Shown: positions 7,984 through 17,447, numbered from the stretch's first letter. The stretch is DNA of 64,000 nt from Amycolatopsis pretoriensis (GCF_900107925.1 NZ_FNUJ01000003.1:992001-1056000); one strand, 5' to 3'. A program made the numbers and translations. The notes: generated by a model from the letters alone, not told the origin.

Positions 7984-9918
7984 TCAGCCGCGAACCTGCT
8001 CGAACACTTCGGCCAGCTCCGCGAGTCCCACCTCGTCCGGGTGGCCCGACGCGGAAATCGCTTCCGCGAGGTGCACACGTTCGGCGGCGGGCAACTCGGC
8101 CAACGTCGCAGCCGTCGCTTCCGGCCCGGCCGTTTCCAGCAGGCCGAGGAACTGCTCGGTGATGCCGAGCAGACTTTCACCCGCGTCCAAGTCTTCGAGA
8201 GCCAGTTCTCCGCGCTCGACCAGCAGCTGCGTGGCGATCGGCCCCAAGGCCGGGTCGGCGCGTAGACCGTCGAGCACCGCACGACCGTCGGGAAGGGAAT
8301 CGACGAGGATCCCGAGCATGACGGACGCGCGCGTGCGGAACGGGCACCGGCGGACGGCGTCCACCAGCAGCGGCAGGCCCACGTCCCGGCCACCGTGCGC
8401 GGCCAGCCAGCCACCGATCTCCGCCGCGGCCGCCTCTTCATCGAAATGCTCCGAGACGACACCCAGCACGGCCGCCGGAGCCGCGTCCGCGAGCTCACCG
8501 ACGACCGGCGCGAACCGGCCCTCTCGCAGCAGCCGTTCCCGGACCGCCCAGGTCGCCAGCGGGGTGAGGGCAACCAGGTCGACAGACGGCGCTTCGAGAG
8601 CGCGCCGCAAGCGGTCTAGGACATCCGGTGGGAGCTCGGGGTTCTCCGGCACCAGGTCCATGGTGTACATCGGGTCGGCCGGGCCCGTGGTCAGCTCGAC
8701 CGCACCGAATCCGGCCAGCTTGCCGAGCAACTGCCGGAACTCGCCGGCGAACCCGTCCCGCCACATCGGCTCGGTCGCCGGGTCGAGATCGACGTAAGCA
8801 CTTTCCAGGCAGGCCAGCCAGGAACTTTCGGCGAGCCGCACCACGGGTATCGGCTCCGGCATCCCGTACACCGTGTTGAGCACGTCCGGCAGCACGAGGT
8901 CAAGGCAGTTGTCGAGCAACACGGCGTAGCCGGGGCTCTCCTTGACCAGCAGACCCCGCTCAGGCAGCGTCTCGAACGCCGCCGCCCACAGGGCGAGAGC
9001 GTTCTTCACTAGCGGCGCGGCTTTCGCCACCCGAACCAGTTTGCCCTTGACCACCCGCACGACCCGCGCGCGCATCGCGATTTCGAACAGGATGCGAAGG
9101 TTCGGCAGGTCGGCGCTGCTGCGAGCGCGCTGGACCTCGCCGCCGAGTTCCCATTCGAGCCGGTCACCGGTATCCAGTAGCGACACGAGCTCGCGGCCGT
9201 CGGCGAGTTTGAGGGTGCCCGTACCGGTCAAGGCTCGGCCGTCACCCACCCATTCGACGAATTTCCGCAGCTTGACCACGAGCGAGGAGCGCTCCGCGGC
9301 GTCGACGAGCTCCGCCTCCGCCGGCAACGACACCGGCAGCTGCGGAAGCGCCCGTCCACCCTGCTCACCGAGGTGCCTGGCGGCGAGGTCAGCGAGAAGT
9401 TCGGCGTCGTACGAGTACTTCCCTGCGCGGACCTCGGCGAGGAAGGCGTTCATGGCATCGGAGTCCGCCGGATCGACCCCGTGCCGGATGGCGGTCATCA
9501 CCCAGTACTTGCCGACCCCGAAGTCGCGCTCGTCAGCCATGGCGGCCGGAAACTCGGACGCCGCCTTCGCAACGGCGTCCTCGAGGTCGGTAAGCGGGTC
9601 GCCCATGGGGTCAGCCAGCTCGGTCTCGTGCAGGTACCGAAGGAACAGCAGCAACGTCCCGGGCACGAGCACGGCGTCATCAGCGGTGGCCGACAACGTG
9701 CGCGGAACGTAAGAGAGGAGGAAGTCCCGGACCAGCGCGGCGGTCCAGTAGGCGAGCCGCCCATCGATCGAGGTGTGCCGGAACTCGAGCGCCGAGATGA
9801 CGGCGTACGGGTCGATCTCGCGCCCCTGTGCGGCCGCCCAGGTGGTCAGGCGGCGGACCAGGAGGTCCTGCGCAGCCTCGTAGCCCTCGTAGTCGTCCTC
9901 GTCGTAGTAGGTCCGCAC
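7984..9918 (-). CDS. Large soluble protein of unknown function
   Basis: The 644-residue protein is mostly predicted helical, with no signal peptide, membrane segment or catalytic motif that I recognise. The N-terminus is very acidic and Tyr/Asp-rich (TYYDEDDYEGYE). The middle carries a short beta-rich module (KLADGRELVSLLDTGDRLEWE) that resembles part of the conserved plasmid/DUF1186-like helical proteins only weakly. The start is a GTG at 9918. It is the last chromosomal gene before the tRNA/integrase junction, stands alone on the minus strand, and has normal GC-rich codon use. Confidence 0.75.
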   Translation of the reverse strand: MRTYYDEDDYEGYEAAQDLLVRRLTTWAAAQGREIDPYAVISALEFRHTSIDGRLAYWTAALVRDFLLSYVPRTLSATADDAVLVPGTLLLFLRYLHETELADPMGDPLTDLEDAVAKAASEFPAAMADERDFGVGKYWVMTAIRHGVDPADSDAMNAFLAEVRAGKYSYDAELLADLAARHLGEQGGRALPQLPVSLPAEAELVDAAERSSLVVKLRKFVEWVGDGRALTGTGTLKLADGRELVSLLDTGDRLEWELGGEVQRARSSADLPNLRILFEIAMRARVVRVVKGKLVRVAKAAPLVKNALALWAAAFETLPERGLLVKESPGYAVLLDNCLDLVLPDVLNTVYGMPEPIPVVRLAESSWLACLESAYVDLDPATEPMWRDGFAGEFRQLLGKLAGFGAVELTTGPADPMYTMDLVPENPELPPDVLDRLRRALEAPSVDLVALTPLATWAVRERLLREGRFAPVVGELADAAPAAVLGVVSEHFDEEAAAAEIGGWLAAHGGRDVGLPLLVDAVRRCPFRTRASVMLGILVDSLPDGRAVLDGLRADPALGPIATQLLVERGELALEDLDAGESLLGITEQFLGLLETAGPEATAATLAELPAAERVHLAEAISASGHPDEVGLAELAEVFEQVRG

Positions 9919-10095
9919 CCCGGCTCCCGTCCCGTCGGTTGCCGGAGACGGTAGCGACGGAAGCGGGTTCGACCTCGTCGGGGTCGCCTGCAGCTCGACG
10001 GTTCGGGTGCAGCTTCGCGCTCAGCAGCGCCGATGGGTTTCCGGGCCCTGCCATCGTCGTACTGCCCGTTCGGGTAGGCTGAGCGGCGAGTACGG

Positions 10096-10133
10096 GCCCT
10101 CGTAGCTCAGGGGATAGAGCACCGCTCTCCTAA
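10096..10133 (+). pseudogene. 5' half of a tRNA-Arg gene (left attachment-type junction)
   Basis: These 38 bases match the 5' half of the intact tRNA-Arg(CCT) at 12165-12237 at 37 of 38 positions: acceptor strand, D arm and anticodon stem up to the anticodon loop CTCCTAA. The similarity then breaks down; the following bases still show GTCGCAG and TCGAAC, a degraded echo of the T arm. Truncation at the anticodon loop immediately upstream of an integrase is what insertion of a tRNA-targeting element produces, so this is probably attL. Confidence 0.8.
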
Positions 10134-10206
10134 TGTAAGCGTCGCAGCCTCGAACTTCGGCCGTCGACGCAGGTCAGCGAGGTACGTCGGAGACCCCTGA
10201 CCCCGC

Positions 10207-10231
10207 CATGACCCGAAACATGACCCGAAAT
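10207..10231 (+). repeat. 12-bp tandem repeat upstream of the integrase
   Basis: ATGACCCGAAAC is followed directly by ATGACCCGAAAT. The pair lies between the tRNA fragment and the likely integrase start. Closely spaced direct repeats here could be arm-type integrase binding sites, but no further copies were found to confirm this. Confidence 0.4.
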
Positions 10232-10249
10232 TTTCAATATCATCGGGGC

Positions 10250-12094
10250 ATGAGCACGGCACAGACGACGACGGTATCGACCCGGGGGAAGCGCACTCGC
10301 GGTGGTCGGGGCGCCCGACGTAACCGGTCGCGCGGGTCCATCGACCGCCTGTCCAGCGGATCGCTGCGAGTGCGCGTCGACGCCGGAGTGGACCCGATCA
10401 CCGGCAAGCGACACCGACCAACCGTCATCGTCCCGCCGGGCCCCGACGACGAGCACCAGGCCGAAGTCGCCCTCACTCGCCTGCTCAACGAAGTCGACGA
10501 ACAACGGCACCCGAAAACCAAAGTCGACATCGCCCACCTGGTGCTCAAGTATCAGGACGAGCGCGACGCTGCGCGCACCACCGTTGAAAAAGACGGCAGC
10601 CTAATCAACCGTCACGTGATTCCCTACATCGGCACCAAAAGCGCCACCAAGGACGCGAGGAAAACGATCCGCGCACTCTATAGGGATTGCCAACGGTGCC
10701 GACACCACTGCACGAACACGAATTGGATCGAGCACCGGACGCCTCGCAAACACGAGTGCGATGCCCGGTGCCGGAAACACCAGTGCAAGGGTCTCGCCAA
10801 CAACACGGTCCGCAAGATTCACGCCATACTGTCCGGCGCGTACACCATGGCAATGGCGGAATGGGAATGGTGGTCGGTCAACCCGATCGACGGACTTGCG
10901 CCGCCGTCGTTCGAGAAAACCGACCCGGTCCCGCCGAGCACCACCGAAGCCGCAGCAATCGTGAACGAGGCGTTCCGCCGGGAACTCGCCTGGGGCGTGC
11001 TCATCTTCGTCGGCATGATCTCCGGCGCCCGTCGAGGAGAGGTCGTGGCGCTGCGCCGTCGCCACCACGATCCGGTCAAGAAGGTCCTGTACCTGCGGGA
11101 GGCCATCGCCCAGCTCGACGAAACCAACGAGCTCCTCGAGAAAGGCATCAAGAACGAGATCGCCCGCCACATCGTCCTGGACGACGCCTCGAACCAGCTG
11201 CTTATCGACTACTGGGCTGCCCTCGACGCCGCAGCGTCCGAGGCCGGACACAACCTGGACGACGACGCGTTCTTCTTCTCGCTAATGCCGGACCACAGCA
11301 CGCCACTGCGGCCGCGTTCGATCACTCAGCGCTACCGCCGGATGACCCGGGCCATGGGTCTCGACACCCAGCTCAAGTGCCTGCGGCACTTCAACGCCAC
11401 GGAACTGATCGCCGCCGGCGTGGACATCCGGACCGTGGCCGGACGGCTCGGCCACAGCGGCGGCGGCAGCACGACCCTACGCTTCTACGCCGCCTGGGCC
11501 TCCGAGGCCCACCAGCGCGCAGCCGGCGACCTGGCCGCCCGACTCCCCGAACACCCCGCGTTGCTCGACCAGATCCAGCGCGCCAAGTCCGCGCCGGAGG
11601 CACCCTTCGAACGCGTCGCTGCGCGTATCCGCAGCCGCATCCTCGCGGGTGAGCTGGCGGACGGCTCGATCGCCCCCTCGATCAAGGAGATCGCCGCCAC
11701 CTACGAGGTCGCCGTCGGCACTGCCCACCGCGCTGCGGACCTCCTCCGGCAGTGGGGCATGCTTTCCGCAGGTGGAAGGGGCAAACGACCGCTGATCCTG
11801 CTCCCCGACCCACAACCGCCCACGGCCGAGCAGGCCGAGGACGATCAGCCTTTAGCCACAGCTCCGCTCGAACCAGTGCCACGTCCCCTCGACCTTGAAC
11901 TGCTGCACCTCGGCAGGACGGTCAAGGCGTTCACCGCCGAAGCGGACCCCGCAGATGCCAGGCAGCTCGCCCGGCTCTTGCGAAGCTCGGTCAGGCGGCA
12001 CACCGCCGGAGCCGACGCCGACATCGGCGACTTCGAGCTGATCGTCCGCAACTCAGGCGAGCCAGCTGTCGTCACGGTGTTCGCAAGCCTTTGA
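10250..12094 (+). CDS. Tyrosine integrase with C-terminal GntR-type helix-turn-helix
   Basis: The 614-residue protein starts at an ATG with GGGG just upstream. Its layout is an AP2-like arm-binding N-terminus (SGSLRVRVDAG), a core-binding domain interrupted by a Cys/His cluster (about residues 150-180, several C-x2-C and H-x-C motifs that could bind zinc), and a catalytic domain with Arg in GARRGEV, KCLR in place of the usual HxxR, His in RLGHSGGGST and the Tyr of LRFYAAW. About 190 extra residues follow and contain a GntR winged helix (SRILAGELADGSIAPSIKEI). It probably inserts and excises the element at the neighbouring tRNA-Arg. The extra domain may let it act as its own regulator or directionality factor. 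Confidence 0.93.
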   Translation: MSTAQTTTVSTRGKRTRGGRGARRNRSRGSIDRLSSGSLRVRVDAGVDPITGKRHRPTVIVPPGPDDEHQAEVALTRLLNEVDEQRHPKTKVDIAHLVLKYQDERDAARTTVEKDGSLINRHVIPYIGTKSATKDARKTIRALYRDCQRCRHHCTNTNWIEHRTPRKHECDARCRKHQCKGLANNTVRKIHAILSGAYTMAMAEWEWWSVNPIDGLAPPSFEKTDPVPPSTTEAAAIVNEAFRRELAWGVLIFVGMISGARRGEVVALRRRHHDPVKKVLYLREAIAQLDETNELLEKGIKNEIARHIVLDDASNQLLIDYWAALDAAASEAGHNLDDDAFFFSLMPDHSTPLRPRSITQRYRRMTRAMGLDTQLKCLRHFNATELIAAGVDIRTVAGRLGHSGGGSTTLRFYAAWASEAHQRAAGDLAARLPEHPALLDQIQRAKSAPEAPFERVAARIRSRILAGELADGSIAPSIKEIAATYEVAVGTAHRAADLLRQWGMLSAGGRGKRPLILLPDPQPPTAEQAEDDQPLATAPLEPVPRPLDLELLHLGRTVKAFTAEADPADARQLARLLRSSVRRHTAGADADIGDFELIVRNSGEPAVVTVFASL

Positions 12095-12164
12095 CGTGCG
12101 CTCAATCATGAAGCCACCGATCAGCTTCGGAAGGCCGGGTCCTCGGCATTTTGCCTGGTCAGAG

Positions 12165-12237
12165 TGCCCCCGGCAGGAATCGAACCTGCGACACCGGCTT
12201 TAGGAGAGCCGTGCTCTATCCCCTGAGCTACGAGGGC
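12165..12237 (-). tRNA. tRNA-Arg (anticodon CCT)
   Basis: A complete 73-base cloverleaf can be drawn: a 7-bp acceptor stem (GCCCTCG with CGGGGGC, one T-G pair), D arm GCTC...GAGC, anticodon stem CGGCT/AGCCG with loop CTCCTAA, and T arm GCAGG/CCTGC with loop TTCGATT. The anticodon CCT reads AGG codons. CCA is not encoded. It lies opposite in orientation to the truncated copy at 10096-10133 and may replace the gene disrupted there. Confidence 0.95.
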
Positions 12238-12485
12238 TAACTCCGAAATCCTAGCATTCGCAGATCGATCCGAGTCAGCATGTTCGATCACGTGCGCGAC
12301 GAAACGCTCGTCCCGATCGATCGGTGCAGCCTGAACGTCGAACCCCGACACTGCCTCCGTCGCGTCAGTCTCGAACGAGCACCACATGTAACCGCGGCGA
12401 CCTACCCGACGATCTTCAGTCAGGCAGGGTCGCAGCAACCCGAGCACCCTGGAACGTAGGCGGGCACACTCTCGGGGAGGTCGCT

Positions 12486-13181
12486 TTGTCGGAGCCTGGC
12501 TTGGACGGATCGGGCGAGGGTCGCCCTGAGGCGACGCGCATGCAGCACGCGATACGGCTCTTGGTGATCCTCGGATCGTGCGGGGAGGCCGTCGCGCCCG
12601 GGGACCCGGCCGGTGCCGTGAAGGTCGTCCGGAGTGAAATGCGGCTCCAAGCCCTCGACTTCTGGCTCCGGAATCCCGACTACCTCGCGGGCGAACTTGT
12701 GACCAAGGTCGAAGCCGGCGAGCTGGCGACGAGCTACCTGGACACCGCCGACCACCTGCTCAAATCTCCAGAGCCGGATCTGCGGTGGTACCCGATGCCC
12801 CGCTGGCACTTCGGAGCGTACGAAGCCATCGACGACGCGTTCGCCGTCCTCGACGCCTACGGACTCGCCCTGGTGAGCCGATTGGGCGGGGTCGTCAAGA
12901 CGGCCAGGAGCCAGTTCTTCCTCACCACGAAGGGCCAGACCGCCGTGAACGACCTCGCCCACGAGCCGCATTTGTCTTGGTACACCGAGCAGGTGAAACT
13001 CGTCGCACTGGCCGCCGGGACCGACTCCGGCAGCGTGCTAAAGCAACGCCAGTACCGGCAGGCCGAATACGCGCGGACGAAGCTCGGCACGATCATCGCC
13101 CCTATCGCCAACGGGGTCGCCGCGAGGCTGAGGACACTCCGAACCGGAGTCGGCCCTGACAACGGCGGGAGTGAAGAATGA
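12486..13181 (+). CDS. ABC-3C/Lamassu-type middle component (winged-helix protein)
   Basis: The predicted 231-residue protein starts at TTG 12486, preceded by GGGGAGG. It contains a segment ALDFWLRNPDYLA, which matches the R/L-D-F-W-x-R-x-P-x-Y-L pattern I associate with middle components of ABC three-component systems, and a winged-helix-like C-terminal half (LDAYGLALVSR; FFLTTKGQTAV). In such systems this subunit bridges the SMC-like ATPase and the effector. Its ATGA overlap with the ATPase gene shows coupling. Family membership rests on remembered motif patterns, so it is moderately sure. Confidence 0.7.
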   Translation: MSEPGLDGSGEGRPEATRMQHAIRLLVILGSCGEAVAPGDPAGAVKVVRSEMRLQALDFWLRNPDYLAGELVTKVEAGELATSYLDTADHLLKSPEPDLRWYPMPRWHFGAYEAIDDAFAVLDAYGLALVSRLGGVVKTARSQFFLTTKGQTAVNDLAHEPHLSWYTEQVKLVALAAGTDSGSVLKQRQYRQAEYARTKLGTIIAPIANGVAARLRTLRTGVGPDNGGSEE

Positions 13182-15235
13182 GCGCCCTCGGAAAAGCAAT
13201 TCACGCCGACTTAGCCGCGAAAGACATCGTGATCGCCGGCGAGCGAGTCGATCAGATCCTGGCCGATGCCGGGATCGCAAGCGGCGCCACCACCGGCGTT
13301 CCGGTCCGGCTCAGGGTCCGCCGGATCCAGGTGTCGGGGACAAAACTCCTGCGGGGCGATCGAGACGACGAAGTCGCCGATGACTTGGCCAGTACCCCCG
13401 TTCCCTTTGACTTAACCTGGTCACCGTCGGACGGGATCAACGGCGTCGGGAGCGAGCGGAACCTCAGGGGCAAGTCGTCGGTGCTCCACTTCATCTCCTG
13501 GGCGCTCACCGGCCGTTGTCCCCTACAGCCCGACGTCCGGTCCTGGATTCGTTCCGCCGAAGTGGAGTTCCGGATCGACGACCTTCCGATCGTCGTCTCC
13601 TTCCAGACCACCGGCGGCGTCCCCGCCGGGACGGTGTGCCAGGTATCGAACGGTCGCAACACCACCCTGGCAGCTTTCGCCAACGAGACCGAGTTCGAAT
13701 CCGCCATGGGCACGTTGATGCTCGAACGGCTACGCCTGGAGCCCATCGCGATGTGGGCCAACGAGCAGGAGATCTCGCACGCGTGGCCCGCTTACGCGTC
13801 CGCGTTGGCGGTCCACGCCGACCGTCTCGACCCGGTCGTCGGCAACGAGAGCGTCCTCGGGACGCGCATGCTGCAGATGTTCGTCGGCACCTCGTGGGCA
13901 CCGGCGCGGGCGCAGGCCGCTACTGCACTGAAGGCCGCACAGTTCGAGCGCAAACGGAACGCAGGCAGGTCTGATGTTCTCCTCCAGGTCGCGGACACCT
14001 CGGTCGAAGCCGCCGAAGCACGAGTGGCCGAGGCTCGGGAGCTCGCCGCTTCGTTCGGCGACGCCGCGCCGGACGTGGACACCGTCTACGCGCTGGCCGC
14101 TGCGGCGAACGATCAGGCGCAGGCCACGCAGGAGCTGACTTTCCAGCTGCTGACCGCGCGATCAGCTGCGGCCCACGTCCACGACCAGCTCCGCACCGAG
14201 CAGCTGCGGCGCAACACCACCGTCGAAGACGCGCTCGCGCGACGCTTCTTCAACGCGATGACCCCGACTGTGTGCCCTCGATGTTCGGCCTCGGTGACGC
14301 AGGAGCGGCGCGACGCCGAAGGACACGATCACGCGTGCTCGCTGTGCGCCTCTCAGCTGGATCTGGATGCGTACACCGGCAACGTCGTGGTCGCCTCCGA
14401 ACTGTCCGAAGACACGCGCGGCGATCTGGTCAGTGCGACAGCGGCTCTCTCGGAACGAGACGAAGCCGGCGGTGTCAGCAACGAACCGGCCGTCGATGTC
14501 CTCGATGCTCTGCGTCAAGCCGCGGACGAAGCCGATGCGGCAGTTGCACGGCTTGAGGAAGCAGTCGCCACCGCCGACCGAGACCGGCTCGCCGCCGAGG
14601 CCGCGGTCCAGAACAGCCGGAAAACTTTCGCGCAGGCTCGTGAGCGGCTCCAGGCCGAGATCGAGCTCGCGCGAGCCGAAGGCGCCCTCGAAAGCCACCG
14701 GCAGGCCCGGCACTCGATCCCTTCACCGCGCCCTGAGGACCCCGAAAAGCTTCTTGTCCTGGAAGCCGCGGATGCCATCACGGCGCGTTGGCTGAAGGGC
14801 GACCAAGATCCTCTGCTGGCCGAGGTCTCCCGAGAGATCACTGAGCTCGCCCGCAAATTCGGCGCGGACAACATCACCAGCGTGTCCCTCAAGGGGAACG
14901 CGAACATGGACGTCCACAAAGGCGGCGCCCGCAGCGGGTACGGGGTGCTGACCAACGGCGAGAAGCTCCGGATCAAGCTGGCCACGGCAATCGCACTGAT
15001 CTCCCACGGTCACAAGGCCGGCGTCGGCCGCCACCCCGGGCTGCTTTTCATCGACTCGCCCGCGGCCGAGGAGATCCCCGCAGGTGACCTGGAAACCATG
15101 CTGGCGGCGATGGCGGCGGTCGCCGAAGACACCAGCATGCAGGTGATCGTCGCCACGACCCACGGTCAGATGCTGACCGCTCTGCTGCCGCCGGGCAACA
15201 CGCTGGTGGCGACAGGCGACAACTTCGTCTGGTGA
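13178..15235 (+). CDS. SMC/Rad50-like ABC ATPase with zinc hook
   Basis: The 685-residue protein has a split ATPase head flanking coiled coil. Near the N-terminus is a divergent Walker A (N95-L-R-G98-K99-S100-S101). Two CxxC pairs at 366/369 and 387/390 form a Rad50-type zinc hook, flanked by Ala/Glu-rich helices at about 260-345 and 435-500. The ABC signature is replaced by TNGEKLRIKLA at 592-602, and Walker B is LLFID626 followed by SPAAEE. It is shorter than housekeeping SbcC or RecN and is coupled to the preceding gene, so a DNA-sensing ATPase of a Lamassu/ABC-3C-like defence system is the best reading. Its ends are encoded without frame problems, so it looks functional. Confidence 0.85.
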   Translation: MSALGKAIHADLAAKDIVIAGERVDQILADAGIASGATTGVPVRLRVRRIQVSGTKLLRGDRDDEVADDLASTPVPFDLTWSPSDGINGVGSERNLRGKSSVLHFISWALTGRCPLQPDVRSWIRSAEVEFRIDDLPIVVSFQTTGGVPAGTVCQVSNGRNTTLAAFANETEFESAMGTLMLERLRLEPIAMWANEQEISHAWPAYASALAVHADRLDPVVGNESVLGTRMLQMFVGTSWAPARAQAATALKAAQFERKRNAGRSDVLLQVADTSVEAAEARVAEARELAASFGDAAPDVDTVYALAAAANDQAQATQELTFQLLTARSAAAHVHDQLRTEQLRRNTTVEDALARRFFNAMTPTVCPRCSASVTQERRDAEGHDHACSLCASQLDLDAYTGNVVVASELSEDTRGDLVSATAALSERDEAGGVSNEPAVDVLDALRQAADEADAAVARLEEAVATADRDRLAAEAAVQNSRKTFAQARERLQAEIELARAEGALESHRQARHSIPSPRPEDPEKLLVLEAADAITARWLKGDQDPLLAEVSREITELARKFGADNITSVSLKGNANMDVHKGGARSGYGVLTNGEKLRIKLATAIALISHGHKAGVGRHPGLLFIDSPAAEEIPAGDLETMLAAMAAVAEDTSMQVIVATTHGQMLTALLPPGNTLVATGDNFVW

Positions 15236-15308
15236 CGCCAGACTGCGAGATGCTGTCCGGCCTGGCGCCGGCAGGCAGGCCATGTTCGGGTTCCGGAAGG
15301 AGGAGCAG

Positions 15309-17447
15309 GTGACAGCGAATCCCGACGCGGAGTCGATCGAAGCGCGGTTGATCGGCTCTCTGACCGGTACAGAACCACCGGCGAACCTTCTCCAGGAGCT
15401 TGGAGGCTGGTTCGCCATCGAGGCCGTCGCACCACGACTCGTCGACAGCCAGTTGCTGACGCCAGTGTTGGCCATGGTGAGCCGCGACGTCGCGAACTCG
15501 GCTCCAGGGTCAGCGGAGGTCCAAGCAGCGGTTTCGGCTCTCGTGCAAGCCGTGACGGCGACGGAAGACCCGCTGCAGTTCGCACAAAGCCTCGACGAGT
15601 TCTGCGCCAATCAGCGGCTCCTGGCCTTCGGCGCCACTGATCTTGCCACCCGGTGCCTGGCGCTCGCCCATCCTCCCGAACCCGCGACCGGTCAAGCCGT
15701 TCCCACCGCCGCGCAGGTTTCCCGGCACGCGGATGCCCTGGAAACGTACGTCCGTCTGTCGATCTCGGGGCGCGCGTCGGAATACAAGCTGCTCGGGGTG
15801 CTCGAGGACGTCACCGCTCCGCAACCGCGCCGCTATGCCCAGGCAGTGCTCCGGTCGATCGGCGCGGCACACGACCACTGGAACGTCGACGACCGGATCA
15901 TCGAGGTCATCGACGTGCTCTCCGGGGTCAAATCACCCGGGTCGCCCAGTGCACCGGACGACGTGACGCTTGTCCGCAACCGTGAATACGGTGCGGAGAT
16001 CGCCTCGGACGTCTCCTGGACCAGCGCGAACGTCGAACTGGTCCGAGGTTTTCGGTCGTCGACAGCGGCCGAGGCGAGCACGCATTTCGGCGCGGCGATC
16101 GAGGCGCTGAGCTTCGCGAGAACACACGACGAGCGGGGCGACGCCACGGTGCTTGACAGCGCGCTGCGGTTGCTTCGGTCGTTCATCGACGATCAGGTCG
16201 AACACGGAACAGCAGCTCGGTCCGCAGCAGAATGGGACCTCGACCTACCGGAGATCGAGACCCTGGCTGACGACGTGCGACGGTTCGCTGTGGCCGGGCA
16301 CGGGCTGAACCACTGGAGCGGTGATCGCAAGCAGCTGGTCTTCGCCGGTTGGGAACGCCTCATGACCGACCTCGCGTGGCTCCGCGCCAAACTCGATCGC
16401 GACAGCCTCTACGACGCCGCGGTCATCCTGGACGACCTGCTTCAGCTCTACTCGGCCTCCCACGCCTACGACCTCACCGACTACGAGGACGGCGTCGAGG
16501 TCGTCCGCGACGTCGTCCGCCCCGCGATCGCAAGTGGCTTCGCTGCTCGCGCCGGCCTCATGCGGCACCTCCTCGATCACATCGATGCCCTCCGAGAGCG
16601 CGTCCGCACCGAGGACACCGAGGAGCACAGACTCCAGCTCGAAACCGCTCTCGCGCTCGAGGCCGCAGCTCGTGACAGTCTCGCGGCCGCGCAGGAGCCG
16701 CCGGGAAAAGGCCCAGAGCAGGCAGCGGCGTCGATGCCGCCCCTGCTCGCGGAACTCTTCGGGCGGTACGGCGCCGCTGAAGCGCTCAGCGGGCTTGACG
16801 CCGACGTACTGCGGAGCCTGAACACCGAGATCGCCGACCTGCGTGAGGCGCACGCGCTCGATCAGGAGCTCGTGATCACCGACGTCCGCAAGGCCATGCT
16901 CGACGCTCTCGCGCCGTGCGCCGACTTCAAGGGAGAGGTCGCCCACGGTGTACGGGCGGTTCTCGACCAGCTCATCCGGTTCGTCTCCCGCCGGATGAAC
17001 ACGCAGGAGTCCTCGGAGGAGTACCTCTTCAACGCCGACGCCGACGAACACGACCTGCACAAGGACCTGTACGACTGGCTGTCCGGCGGGCAGCTGAGCG
17101 GCATCACGAACGTCGAGGTCCAAGAGGTCGGCACGGGCCGCGTGGACATCCAGGTCACCTTTCCCGGCTTCCAGCTGTACTTGGAGCTCAAGGCCGACGC
17201 GACGATGGTGCCTGTCGGGGAGAAGAAAAAATACATCAAGCAGACCGTCACCTACCAGGCTACCGGGGTCCGGATCGGGTTCCTGGTCGTGCTCAGGCTG
17301 GCTCCACCACGCGACAAAGGCCCGACTCAGCACCTGCGCGAATACGTCAACCACACAACACTCGAGATACCGGGCAGCGAAGATGAGCGGCACATCGTGA
17401 TGCTCGAGATTCCCGGCGGACGAACCAAGCCGTCCCTCGTCCGCTGA
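15309..17447 (+). CDS. Large effector with C-terminal PD-(D/E)XK nuclease core
   Basis: A GTG at 15309 with AAGGAGGAG upstream is preferred over the ATG at 15282, giving 712 residues. The first 550 or so residues are helical and unrecognised. The C-terminal 120 show a PD-(D/E)XK pattern: Asp613 in GRVDIQV, Glu626-x-Lys628 in LYLELKAD, then KQTVTYQ and a hydrophobic strand IGFLVVL. The gene sits 73 bp after the ATPase, in the effector position of the operon. The inference is that the ATPase complex senses foreign or abnormal DNA and licenses this nuclease. The placement of the nuclease at the C-terminus of a very long protein is not the arrangement I know from LmuA. Confidence 0.72.
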   Translation: MTANPDAESIEARLIGSLTGTEPPANLLQELGGWFAIEAVAPRLVDSQLLTPVLAMVSRDVANSAPGSAEVQAAVSALVQAVTATEDPLQFAQSLDEFCANQRLLAFGATDLATRCLALAHPPEPATGQAVPTAAQVSRHADALETYVRLSISGRASEYKLLGVLEDVTAPQPRRYAQAVLRSIGAAHDHWNVDDRIIEVIDVLSGVKSPGSPSAPDDVTLVRNREYGAEIASDVSWTSANVELVRGFRSSTAAEASTHFGAAIEALSFARTHDERGDATVLDSALRLLRSFIDDQVEHGTAARSAAEWDLDLPEIETLADDVRRFAVAGHGLNHWSGDRKQLVFAGWERLMTDLAWLRAKLDRDSLYDAAVILDDLLQLYSASHAYDLTDYEDGVEVVRDVVRPAIASGFAARAGLMRHLLDHIDALRERVRTEDTEEHRLQLETALALEAAARDSLAAAQEPPGKGPEQAAASMPPLLAELFGRYGAAEALSGLDADVLRSLNTEIADLREAHALDQELVITDVRKAMLDALAPCADFKGEVAHGVRAVLDQLIRFVSRRMNTQESSEEYLFNADADEHDLHKDLYDWLSGGQLSGITNVEVQEVGTGRVDIQVTFPGFQLYLELKADATMVPVGEKKKYIKQTVTYQATGVRIGFLVVLRLAPPRDKGPTQHLREYVNHTTLEIPGSEDERHIVMLEIPGGRTKPSLVR

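Noticed and set aside
10208..10249. Upstream ATGs for the integrase
   Set aside because: They lie inside the 12-bp tandem repeat and add non-conserved residues. The ATG at 10250 has GGGG at good spacing.
13178..15235. SMC-like protein as a housekeeping SbcC or RecN
   Set aside because: It is too short, the Walker A is degenerate, there is no sbcD neighbour, and it is coupled to a middle-component gene in an accessory region.
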